Source: Punica granatum (lineage: Eukaryota; Streptophyta; Magnoliopsida; Myrtales; Lythraceae). Taken from it: 64,000 nt of DNA. Location of the stretch: contig NC_045133.1 in NCBI RefSeq assembly GCF_007655135.1, positions 6,858,376 through 6,922,375 on the forward strand, in the 5' to 3' direction. The notes below the pieces were generated by a model that saw only the letters and a list, made by a program, of their open reading frames with translations, was not told the DNA's origin and ran no database searches. How positions within the stretch are numbered: the stretch's first letter is position 1; each line of letters begins with the position of its first letter. The position numbers and the translations under genes are program-made. Shown one piece after another: positions 1 through 9,974 of the stretch.

Positions 1-193
1 GTCCTTGGGAAGGCGGACACTCCCAAGCCGCGTTGCATAGGCACGCGCATGCGTGCCCCGACGAGATGAAAATTCGGGTGCGCACAGAGTTCTTTCAGAC
101 TCTTCCCCTTTTCTTTTCTTTTCTTTTGCATGTCTTCTTTTGTTTTCTTGAACATCATGTACTCCCTTCGGCCTATCATGGGCTAAGTTCCTG

Positions 194-199
194 AATAAA
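194..199 (+). promoter_or_regulatory. Poly-A signal AATAAA in viral terminal region
   Basis: AATAAA sits in the terminal repeat, and the matching hexamer is at 5969-5974 in the right repeat. In pararetroviruses the pregenomic RNA is polyadenylated just downstream of its own start, so this signal belongs in the repeated region. Placement fits; function is inferred. Confidence 0.5.
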
Positions 200-302
200 T
201 CTTCCATGTTGATCTTATATTTATGTTGATATTCCTCGTATATCAGATTCTTATTCTTTCAGTACTCTATGGTTATCCATTACGATAGATCTTGGGTGTA
301 AG

Positions 303-316
303 TGGTATCAAAGCCA
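303..316 (+). promoter_or_regulatory. tRNA-Met primer-binding site of pararetrovirus
   Basis: TGGTATCAAAGCCA matches the usual complement of the 3' end of plant initiator tRNA-Met (TGGTATCAGAGC) with one G-to-A change. It lies about 60 bp before the movement-protein ORF, where a pararetrovirus starts minus-strand synthesis. The right repeat loses the match after TGGTA (6079 onward), where it joins the inverted copy. Confidence 0.75.
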
Positions 317-373
317 AGTGGGGATAGGATGTATAGTCACCATAATCCCTGGTGGGGTTATTGTTTTTGAAAT

Positions 374-1168
374 ATGGATTGGTTTAAAGCAAGCACTTTG
401 AGTACATGCTCTTCTGAAAATAATTTCGATAATGATTCTGTTCTTAACAGAGAAGAGGTCAATTTGGAATGTTTTGATAAATCTATCGATGATTGGGAGA
501 TCCCAAGAATCGCTTCAAAACAGATTTATAAAAACTCAAAATTCCAAATATTTTCAAAAACAGATTACACCATAACCACTGAAGAGCGGGACATTCCCCT
601 AAAAAACTCTTCACAAACCATAAGACTCTTGAACCAAGAGTCATTGAAAAAACATGAGGGAAAGAACAATTTCATCCATATAGGGCTTGTCCAAGTGGGC
701 ATAAAACCCCTAACCAGAGAAGGCTTAGATACCTTCGTACTCTTAGTACTTAGGGATGCTAGGCTTTTGAATTACCATGAATCCATCCTTGGGACAGTTG
801 AGACTAGTCTGTGTGACGGACCAGTCTATTTTAATTGTTTCCCAAATTTCACCATGTCCCTCAAAGACCAAAACATAATTCATGGCTTAACATTGCAGAT
901 CAAAACGCATAATTACAAGATTGCTTTAGGCTCCATCCCTTTAGCCCTTGTATACCGAGTCCATTACAAGACGATGGTCTCAGCGTTTGCAACCAAAGCT
1001 TTCAACCATAGCCCCAGAGGAGAAACCCTCCTTTTCTAGACAGACATTGCCAGGTCAAACACTGTTGTCCCCAGACCAATTAGGAGGAATGAGGTTACTC
1101 TTCCTGAAGAATGGGTCTTAGAAGACGCAGTTGCCCCTGAAAAAATTCAAAATGAGGAACCTAGTTGA
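374..1168 (+). pseudogene. Pararetroviral movement-protein region, copy 1 (broken)
   Basis: The first 221 codons read as a Caulimoviridae-type cell-to-cell movement protein (30K superfamily), beginning MDWFKAS. The family assignment rests on its position at the head of a protease/RT-encoding polyprotein and on overall likeness to plant endogenous pararetroviral polyproteins. A TAG at 1037-1039 ends the frame. The inverted copy at 6054-8576 has a sense codon there and reads on, so the stop is a secondary mutation. The same frame continues from 1040 and meets a second stop (TGA) at 1165-1167, again absent from the inverted copy. The region is therefore a decayed piece of a longer polyprotein, not a host gene. 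Confidence 0.75.
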
Positions 1169-2831
1169 GTGAGTCAGTTCCAAGATGGGAGAGTTTCCAT
1201 AAGCTTTCGCCATAGGAGATCAGTCGACTTACAGTCATCCTCGAACCCTTCGATAAGTTATTCCTTTGGAAGCCTCGAGCTGAGAAGGAGATCATTCAGT
1301 GTAGCCCCATCGGCAAACACTTTCCAAACAGCTACTGAAACCCTTCCTAGGTCTGCCAACCTTAGAGGAATAAGTAGTGTCGCCACCGATATATCTAGGC
1401 CAGTATACTCTGTCCCAAACACAGAAGAAACTGAGTCTTCACCCCCTTCACCAACATTTTCATCCATAACTGATGCCACCAGAATCAATCCTAACCCTGA
1501 GATCTATGTGATTGAGAAACCTTTCGCATTAGCGTCCAACAGCCTTAGGAATGATTTCTGCTCCAAAGAAAATGAAAATAGGAGGAATTGGCTGCATAAT
1601 GTCTTTACAAAAAAATACGTAGAGACCATAATGCATGATCAGTGGATAAAATTCATGAAAACAAAAAGAAAAAGTGTCTTTTTCTGGGACTGGTTTAGCC
1701 AAGTCTACATGGAAGAAAAAGCCATCAAATTCACTGAAAAAATCATAACCTGGAAACTACCCTTCAATAGAACCATAGTTTCCCCAAAACCTCCTCCAAA
1801 ATATGTTGAGCCAAAAGAACCTGAGCAAACCAAAAACCTTAGGTTACTCAACACAATGATCAAAAACACCCGCGCCTTAGAGCATGAAAACCGGGAAAGG
1901 GAGAGAAGACAAACAGAGTCAGAACTTCGCCAAAAACTCCATGAGTTGCAAAAAGAAGTCAAAACTCTAAAAAACGATGAAAAGCTGGTTCAGACTTTGG
2001 ACAATGCTGAACCCAAACCTGAGTGTAAAAGCCAGGAATTCACCCATCAAAAATACCTCCTGAAACCCACAATAAGAGTACACGACTTCCAGATGGAAGC
2101 AACTGCCTTGTTGGACACAGGTGCAGACGCAAATTGTGTGAGGGAGGAATTAATCCCATTAAAATATTGTGAGAAAACCCAGGAATCATTACGATCTGCT
2201 AGCAATAACAAACTGAAAATCACCCATAAAATTGCAGAAGCAGAAGTCAAAAATGAAGATTCCACATACAAAACAGGATTCCTAGTTGTCCAAGACTTAA
2301 AAAATGAAGTCATACTAGGAACCCCATTCATTCAGCTCATCAAGCCCTTCCTCTTCACCAACTCTAGCATAAAGACGGTGTATTTAGGAAGCAAGACCAT
2401 TTTCCCCTTCATCGCAAAACCTGTAACCAGAAATCTGGACATAATACAGGCAACTGAGAGGCAAATTGGTTGGGTAAAAGATGAGATCTCACACCATAAT
2501 GTTGAAAATCTGCTCCAAAAACCAGATTTGAAACAAAAATCGAAAATCTCAACAGACTGATCCAGCAGTCAGCTTGCGGAGAAACCCCAAATGTTTTCTG
2601 GGATAGGAAGCAACATGTCATTGATCTACCTTATGAAAAGGATTTCGATGAAAAAAATATCCCAACAAATGCCAGGCCCATTCAAATGAATCAGGAGTTG
2701 GAAAACCACTGCAAAGTAGAAATCCAAGAACTCTTGAACAAAAAATTAATCAGACCTAGTAAGTCTCCTTGGAGTTGTTCAGCCTTCTACGTGAACAAAA
2801 ACGCTGAACTTGAGAGAGGAGTCCCCAGGTA
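1169..2831 (+). pseudogene. Pararetroviral polyprotein middle: coiled coil, protease, RT start (copy 1, broken)
   Basis: Codons 1-463 (1169-2560) carry a Ser/Pro-rich linker, a charged probable coiled coil (about 1870-2000, many Glu/Arg/Gln) and a retroviral-type aspartic protease whose active-site Asp-Thr-Gly lies at 2114-2122 in the context LLDTGADANC. No CCHC zinc knuckle, the usual coat-protein mark, is visible. A one-base loss in an A-run near 2535-2539, seen by comparison with the inverted copy, shifts the frame. The polyprotein continues in another frame from about 2541, covering the start of reverse transcriptase, until a further one-base loss and TAG at 2829-2831. At least two frameshifts and two nonsense changes separate this copy from a working polyprotein. 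Confidence 0.75.
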
Positions 2832-3950
2832 GTGATTAATTACAAGCCATTGAACCAAGCCTTACGGTGGATTAGGTACCCAATACCTAACAAAAAAGAT
2901 TTGCTCCAAAAACTTCATGATTCAAAAATATTCTCAAAATTCGATATGAAGTCAGGTTTTTGGCAAATTCAAATCACCGAAAAGGACAAATACAAAACTG
3001 CATTCACAGTTCCGTTTGGCCAGTACGAATGGAATGTAATGCCTTTTGGGCTCAAAAATGCCCCATCAGAATTTCAGAAAATCATGAATGACATCTTTGG
3101 TGCATACTCTGATTTCATAATTGTATACATTGATGATGTCCTCATATTTTCCAAAACCATTGATTCTCATTTTAAACATGTGAAACATTTTATGAGAATC
3201 ACATCAAAAAATGGCATGACTGTGTCTCCGACCAAAGTCTGCTTTTTTCAAACAAAAATTCGATTTTTAGGGCATAACATCAGCAGGGGCACCATAATCC
3301 CCATCAACGGGTCCATCCAGTTTGCTGATAGGTTCCCTGACCAAATCCATGATAAAAAGCAGCTGCAAAGGTTCTTAGGAAGTCTAAACTACGTTGTAGA
3401 TTTCTTCCCTGGCCTAAGTAGACTCTGCAAACCCCTCCATAACAGGTTAAAGAATTCTCTTCCACCATGGACGGATGAACAAACCAACATTGTGAAGCAA
3501 ATCAAGCTTCAAATCAAAACTCTGCCTTGTTTACACTTGGCAGACCCATTGGCAAAAAAGATTGTTGAAACGGACGCCTCTGAAGAAGGATACGGAGGAA
3601 TCTTGAAACAATCCAAAAATGGACATGAACAGGTTGTTCAGTTCACTTCAAAACATTGGAACCCAACCCAGAAGAATTACTCAACCATTAAAAAAGAAAT
3701 TTTTTCTGTGGTCCTTTGCATTTCGAAATTTCAATCTGATTTTTTAAACCAAAGGTTTTTACTTCGGATTGATTGTAAATCTGCAAAAGAGGTTTTTCAA
3801 AAAGATGTTCAAAACATTGCATCAAAACAGATTTTTGCCAGATGGCAAGCTATCTTGAGTGTATTTGATTTTGACATCGAATTCATAAAAGGTGAGACTA
3901 ATAGTCTCCCTGATTTCCTGACAAGAGAATTCCTGCAGGTACCACCATGA
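2832..3950 (+). pseudogene. Pararetroviral reverse transcriptase-RNase H (copy 1), open for 372 codons
   Basis: This frame holds most of the RT palm and fingers plus RNase H. The catalytic YIDD box is at residues 99-102 (YIDDVLIFS, nt 3126 onward), preceded by FDMKSGFWQI and MPFGLKNAPSEF. RNase H begins around ETDASEEGYGG and ends near LPDFLTREF. No integrase follows, which separates it from Ty3/gypsy elements. This is the best-kept enzymatic part of copy 1, but its upstream start is cut off by a frameshift, so it is a polyprotein fragment. The inverted copy has lost this region entirely. Confidence 0.85.
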
Positions 3951-4145
3951 GCATGAGGACTCGTTCCTCCACAAAAAGAGGTTTCGGCCTCAAAACAGCT
4001 GGCTCCTAATCAGTCAACTAAAAAAGAGGAGCAATCCTCACATCATAAGGCCTTTGGCCAACCCTCCATTGGACAGATCACCGTTTATAGCCAGATTAAA
4101 ACCTATCGACAGACTCTCCAACAGGAGATCGATAAGCAGGGCGGT

Positions 4146-5395
4146 ATGCAAACCCTGCCAGGTAAAATTCCTAAACCTAAAAAGGAGAAACAAACTCTTG
4201 AAAAACAGAGTTCATCTCCTCAAAATCTCGATAATGATGCCGTAGTCCAGGAATGGATTACAGTATTAAAAGATAAACCAGAATTAGCACAAGTGCTATC
4301 TGGGATATCTCCTCCTATGCTGGAGACTAGCAAGGGAGAGAGCTCTAGGCAAATCGCAAAAAGAGCAGAAAAAAGTCTCACAACTTTTTCTGATAAGGAA
4401 ACCAGCTCTTCAAAAACAGCACCTTAGTTTCCAAAATCTTCATTTCAAACTGTTTTGATTATGGAAGAAGGTTTTTATCATGAAAACCCCTTCTTCGCAG
4501 CATCAAAATTGTTTCCTGAAAATTGGTATTTCCGGCCTATGGATATTTCAAAAACCCGGGAATATTATGAGAAAATTTTGAGTGATACAGGTTCAGTTGA
4601 GTTCAAACACAACATTGTCCCTGGATCCTCAAACACCATATCCCACTCTACAGCCAAAATACTGAGAGTGATCCTCCCAAGAGAATGGAATGATGGAAAA
4701 CCATACCAAATCCATAAATTCCAAGGCAGATTCTCGTCTGATCTCCCCATAATGCCATGTATTCCTACTGGGATTACTAGCAAGCTTGGTACAATGCATT
4801 TTTGTACCAGAATCATGAGTTCAGACACACCTAGCTGATCTTTTTCCATTCCAAAACACCAGCCATATTCCCCTACTGGTTTGCCCATTGGTGGTCTATC
4901 TGGGGTCCAATTCCAGACATTCTACCCCCCATAATTCATGAGGCATACGTCATGTTTGCTTCTAGATTCAAACCTCAGGGGAATCAAACCATATTTCCTG
5001 TGTTTCTCCAATTCTACCAAATCTTTGGATTATCATGGGTTCATAATTGGTCTTTCGGATACAAGCCCGATCAACAGACAGGCTTGCAAACACTGGCCAG
5101 GATTTTCAAATGCAAATGGTGGGTTAAGTTGAAGGTAGACCATCTTGACTCACAATTTGTTCTCAATTGGTTCCGTAAAAATGCTCTTGTCTCAGACAAA
5201 GCACAAGTGGACCATCAAAGTTTCATCCAGGTCAAAGCCAGAGCTTCGTCCTTCCTTTCAGCAGCAAAAACTGATAAGGATTACATTGGACGGCTAAGCC
5301 AGGTTCTCCTGGAACTCAAAGATCTGAACACCACTGCCTCGTCGGCATCAGAATCCCACAGGGAAGACGACGGTAGTGACTCGTTTTCAGAATAA
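4146..5395 (+). pseudogene. Second viral ORF downstream of RT, function unknown, in three pieces
   Basis: Three open pieces lie in order: 4146-4427, then 4455-4838 in the same frame after TAG 4425-4427, then 4952-5395 in another frame. Together they look like one former ORF with at least one nonsense and one frameshift change. The middle piece carries the pattern YEKILSDTGSVEF and the last piece has KCKWWVKLKVD and an acidic Ser-rich tail. From memory this resembles the conserved ORF that follows RT in florendovirus-like endogenous pararetroviruses; that was not checked. It may relate to virion or accessory functions, but no catalytic motif is visible. A frame at 4054-4245 overlaps its start and is probably part of the decayed leader. 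Confidence 0.5.
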
Positions 5396-5867
5396 TTGCT
5401 AGCCTCAGCACCCGAGAGCGTCCGCCCACAGTCTCGATACGTGGATCATTACCGGACAAAAAACCTTTCGGCTCACAGGCTATGCCCCACATAATCAGCG
5501 CAATCCCCGGAAGCGTCCCACCACTTTTCATAGTGGTACCATAACGGACAAAAAACCTTTCGGCGAGCGTGCCCGACATAAAGCAGCAATCTGTCACTAT
5601 TTGCGACAAAAAAGCACTGTAGCTACAGTTCTTCCACTGGGCTCGACAGTACCCCGCATGTGAGTGTACAGTCCAAAGCTGCAGAGCGACAAGGCATCCA
5701 CCACTACCTATAAGAAGGATTCTCCTCCAGCATCGAGGATAGGACATCATCCGCCACAATACTATCTTTCTCTCTTTCTTTTCTTCTCATATGTAAACAT
5801 CCGGCTCCCATAACCCGGATCCTCCAACCCCCATTCTGTGTGTAAGTTCCAGTGTAAGCATGGGTTG
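5396..5867 (+). promoter_or_regulatory. Viral intergenic region with candidate pregenomic-RNA promoter
   Basis: Non-coding stretch between the second ORF and the right terminal repeat. A TATA-like TATAAG at 5709-5714 is followed by a pyrimidine-rich tract (5763-5790). Upstream is an imperfect direct repeat: a 20-base motif beginning CGGACAAAAAACC at 5453-5472 and again at 5545-5564, 92 bp apart. Repeated upstream motifs and a TATA box before the terminal region fit a pararetroviral 35S-type promoter; activity is inferred. Confidence 0.5.
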
Positions 5868-6082
5868 AGTTCTTTCAGACTCTTCCCCTTTTCTTTTCTT
5901 TTGCATGTCTTCTTTTGTTTTCTTGAACATCATGTACTCCCTTCGGCTTATCATGGGCTAAGTTTCTGAATAAATCTTCCATGTTGATCTTATATTTATG
6001 TTGATATTCCTTTATATCAGATTCTAATTCTTTCAGTACTCAATGGTTATCCCTTACGATAGATCTTGGGTGTAAATGGTAG
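5868..6082 (+). repeat. Right quasi-terminal repeat of pararetrovirus copy 1
   Basis: Direct repeat of 86-316, including the poly-A signal (5969-5974) and the start of the primer-binding site. The distance between equivalent bases gives a genome unit of about 5.8 kb. The repeat ends abruptly at about 6082, where antisense viral sequence (the inverted copy) begins without any spacer. Confidence 0.75.
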
Positions 6083-8576
6083 TAGGAATACATGGCATTA
6101 TGGGGGAGATCATACGAGAATCTGGCTTGGAATTTATGGATTTGGTATGGTTAGCGTTTTTGTTCACGTAGAAGGCTGAACAACTCCAAGGAGACTTACT
6201 AGGTCTGATTAATTTTTTGTTCAAGAGTTCTTGGATTTCTACTTTGCAGTGGTTTTCCAACTCCTGATTCATCTGAATGGGCCTGGCTTTTGTTGGGATA
6301 TTTTTTTCATCGAAATCCTTTTCATAAGGTAGATCAATGACATGTTGCTTCCTATCCCAGAAAGCATTTGGGGTTTCTCCGCAAACTGACTGCTGGATCA
6401 GTCTGTTGAGATTATCGATTTTTTGTTTCAAATCTGGTTTTTGGAGCAGATTTTCAACATTATGGTGTGAGATCTCATCTTTTACCCAACCAATTTGCCT
6501 CTCAGTTGCCTGTATTATGTCCAGATTTCTGGTTACAGGTTTTGTGATGAAGGGGAAAATGGTCTTGCTTCCTAAATACACCGTCTTTATGCCAGAGTTG
6601 GTGAAGAGGAAGGGCTTGATGAGCTGAATGAATGGGGTTCTTAGTATGACGTCATTTTGGACAACTAGGAATCCTGTTTTGTATGTGAAATCTTCATTTT
6701 TGACTTCTGCTTCTGCAATTTTATGGGTGATTTTCAGTTTGTTATTGCTAGCAGATCGTAATGATTCATGGGTTTTCTCACAATATTTTAATGGGATTAA
6801 TCCCTCCCTCACACAATTTGCGTCTGCACTTGTGACCAACAAGGCAGTTGCTTCCATCTGGAAGTCGAGTACTCTTATTGTGGGTTTCAGGAGGTATTTT
6901 TGATGGGTGAATTCCTGGCTTTTACACTCAGATTTGGGTTCAGCATTGTCCAAAGTCTGAACCAGCTTTTCATCGTTTTTTAGAGTTTTGACTTCTTTTT
7001 GCAACTCATGGAGTTTTTGGCGAAGTTCTGACTCTGTTTGTCTTCTCTCCCTTTCCCGGTTTTCATGCTCTAAGGCGCGGGTGTTTTTGATCATTGTGTT
7101 GAGTAACCTAAGGTTTTTGGTTTGCTCAGGTTCTTTTGGCTCAACATATTTTGGAGGAGGTTTTGGGGAAACTATGGTTCTATTGAAGGGTAATTTCCAG
7201 GTTATGGTTTTTTCAGTGAATTTGATGGCTTTTTCTTCCATGTAGACTTGGCTAAACCAGTCCCAGAAAAAGACACTTTTTCTTTTTGTTTTCATGAATT
7301 TTATCCATTGATAATGCATTATGGTCTCTACGTATTTTTTTGTAAAGACATCATGCAGCCAATTCCTCCTATTTTCATTTTCTTTGGAGCAGAAATCATT
7401 CCTAAGGCTGTTGGACGCTAATGCGAAAGGTTTCTCAATCACATAGATCTCAGGGTTAGGATTGATTCTGGTGGCATCAGTTATGGATGAAAATGTCAGT
7501 GAAGGGGGTGAAGACTCAGTTTCTTCTGTGTTTGGGACAGAGTATACTGGCTTAGGGATATCGGTGACGACACTATTTATTCCTCTAAGGTTGGCAGACC
7601 TAGGAAGGGTTTCAGTAGTTGTTTGGAAAGTGTTTGCCGATGGGGCTACATTGAATGATCTCCTTCTCAGCTCGAGGCTTCTAAAGGAAGAACTTATCGA
7701 AGGGTTCGAAGATGACTGTAAGTCGACTGATCTCCTATGGCGAAAGCTTATGGAAACTCTCCCATCTTGGAACTGACTCAGTCGACTAGGTTCCTCATTT
7801 TGAATTTTTTTAGGGGCAACTGCGTCTTCTAAGACCCATTCTTCAGGAAGAGTAACCTCATTCCACCTAATTGGTCTGGGGACAACAGTGTTTGACCTGT
7901 CAATGTCTGTCTGGAAAAGGAGGGTTTCTCCTCTGGGGCTATGGTTGAAAGCTTTGGTTGCAAACGCTGAGACCATCGTCTTGTAATGGACTCGGTATAC
8001 AAGGGCTAAAGGGATGGAGCCTAAAGCAATCTTGTAATTATGCGTTTTGATCTGCAATGTTAAGCCATGAATTATGTTTTGGTCTTTGAAGGACATGGTG
8101 AAATTTGGGAAACAATTAAAATAGACTGGTCCGTCACACAGACTAGTCTCAACTGTCCCAAGGATGGATTCATGGTAATTCAAAAGCCTAGCATCCCTAA
8201 GTACTAAGAGTACGGAGGTATCTAAGCCTTCTCTGGTTAGGGGTTTTATGCCCACTTGGACAAGCCCTATATGGATGAAATTGTACTTTCCCTCATGTTT
8301 TTTCAATGACTCTTGGTTCAAGAGTCTTATGGTTTGTGAAGAGTTTTTTAGGGGAATGTCCCGCTCTTCAGTGGTTATGGTGTAATCTGTTTTTGAAAAT
8401 ATTTGGAATTTTGAGTTTTTATAAATCTGTTTTGAAGCGATTCTTGGGATCTCCCAATCATCGATAAATTTATCAAAACATTCCAAATTGACCTCTTTTC
8501 TGTTGAGAACAGAATCATTATCGAAATTATTTTCAGAAGAGCATGTACTCGAAGAGCTTGCTTTAAACCAATCCAT
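6054..8576 (-). pseudogene. Pararetrovirus copy 2, inverted: 840-codon MP-to-RT-start polyprotein frame with internal deletion
   Basis: This copy reads unbroken from the movement protein through the coiled coil and protease into the first residues of RT, so it is better kept at the 5' end than copy 1. Two features show it is dead. First, the protease active site reads VTS where copy 1 has DTG. Second, at about 6145 the sequence jumps from the RT start (copy 1 position about 2806) to the second ORF (copy 1 position about 4699), deleting some 1.9 kb with all of RT and RNase H. The last 30 or so codons are therefore out-of-context ORF2 and junction sequence. The copy's 5' end matches copy 1 only to about 8590. 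If transcribed it could yield a long truncated protein. Confidence 0.8.
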
Positions 8577-8590
8577 ATTTCAAAAACAAT

Positions 8591-8902
8591 AAATCTTCCA
8601 GTCTCTCAAATATTTATCAAGATATTCAAATAGCATATCAGTTCCTTACCTTTTCAGTACACTAACTATTCCTAGATGAAGTTTCTAGAGATCTATGAGA
8701 CAATAGCTAAGTGGTTTGAAGATGCTACTCCGTATACAATTCTCCTACCCAGCTTCTCTCAAGATCAAGATCTAAGACATACCTGGACGAAAGGAAGAAG
8801 CCTCACACTGTGTTCATAGGAACCCGGGGGGAGTCTTAAGGTATTCTTGTTTTGTCCGTCTACTATTATTATTAAATCCAGGTATAGCAGTTGGGTAAGG
8901 TA
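8591..8902. other. Unassigned stretch beside viral copy 2
   Basis: About 310 bp that do not match the leader of copy 1 although they sit where the leader of copy 2 should be. No gene, TIR or LTR ends were recognised. It may be a diverged viral leader or older host DNA. Confidence 0.3.
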
Positions 8903-9001
8903 TGTTCTGGTTGCAAACGCTGAGACCATTGTCTTGTAATGGACTCGGTATACAAGGGCTGCTGATAGGTTCCTTAACCAAATCCATGATAAAAAGCAGC
9001 T
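8903..9001. pseudogene. Chimeric viral scrap: antisense movement-protein piece joined to sense RNase H piece
   Basis: Bases 8903-8960 match the antisense movement-protein segment at 7954-8009 (also sense 955-1010). From 8960 to about 9001 the sequence instead matches the sense strand of copy 1 at 3319-3361, in the RT/RNase H part. Two distant parts of the genome are fused in opposite orientation with no spacer, followed by a TA microsatellite at 9012-9030. Confidence 0.75.
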
Positions 9002-9186
9002 ATGTTCTTCCATATATATATATATATATAAAAATATCAAATCCTCGAATTGGCATTTCACGATGTCAACTCATCAAATTAAAATTCATTCTCTTACGCT
9101 GTTATATCATTAAAATTCTAAAATCTCTCGTCACCATACCCTCATTTGATATTTTGTAGTTTTCTAAAAAAAAATTAAGATATAAT

Positions 9187-9974
9187 ATCAGTATGTAGTT
9201 TCCTAATAATAAAATAGAGTTTGCACTATTAATATACACATGCAATGTATTTTCCATGATATTTTAGTCTATTATTAAATAGTTGTCTTATAAGATTGTG
9301 AATATTTTAATTAGGTAACTATATAATTTAATTTTAAATATAACCTGTTATTGTTTATATGATTGTACATGAGATATTTCGGTAATTTAAAGAAATAGTA
9401 TGCACCGGTGCTTGATATTACTTATATTATCACATATAATTTTTCACAAGAGAGAAATATATATCATCACATGTAGAGGGTTTTCCATATTTTGAGGAAT
9501 ATGCAACATACATTATATGCCTATAGACATTATAACTATTTAAACATTACAATTATTTAAATATTACCTGTTATTTAAATTAATTAAGTATTTATAAAAT
9601 TGAGAATAATAAAAAGGTTTATCTTTGCAATATTACCCGCTCGAAGGACAGATAAAAGCACAAAGTATTCCATCCAGCAAAAAAAAAAAGAAAAAAAAAG
9701 CACAAATTATCTCAATTTTTCAACCAGCAAATTCTCCAATTCTTCCAGGCAGTATCTCCGACATTACAAAGTCAGATTAGATGAAGAGGTGTGCCAATTC
9801 TTCTCAGCACCATCACACACGCAGCAGTACCCTGTCCCTAGCTTCCCCGTCTTTCAATCTATCCGCCATCGAGAAGTCAATCTATCCGCCATCCAGAAGT
9901 CTCCCAGCAGCAGCAAGTCTAAAGAATCAGATTCCAGAATTCAGATTTTGGTTAGCGATCGTTACTGCTGTGAT
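9187..9974. repeat. Segmental duplication copy A, left part
   Basis: AT-rich non-coding block that matches 23596-24245 in order and orientation with small indels, beginning near AATAAAATAGAGTTT and passing shared landmarks such as GGTTTTCCATATTTTGAGG and GAAGAGGTGTGCCAATTCTT. It is continued after the inserted hAT-like element at 11801. No credible gene is seen in it; the short frames at 9600-10023 are not conserved in copy B. Confidence 0.75.

Larger units (their letters stand above)
86..316 (+). repeat. Left quasi-terminal repeat of endogenous pararetrovirus copy 1
   Basis: About 230 bp that recur in the same orientation at 5868-6082, roughly 95% alike, starting with GAGTTCTTTCAGACTC and running through a poly-A signal to the primer-binding site. 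Such direct repeats flank integrated pararetroviruses when more than one genome length is inserted, because the circular genome has no LTRs. The left breakpoint is near base 86; bases 1-85 have no match elsewhere in the window. The right copy stops at the primer-binding site where the inverted copy begins. Confidence 0.75.

Noticed and set aside
1..5400. Reading the first 5.4 kb as a Ty3/gypsy LTR retrotransposon
   Set aside because: No integrase, no TG..CA LTRs and no 5-bp target duplication; a movement-protein-like ORF precedes protease and RT, which fits a pararetrovirus.
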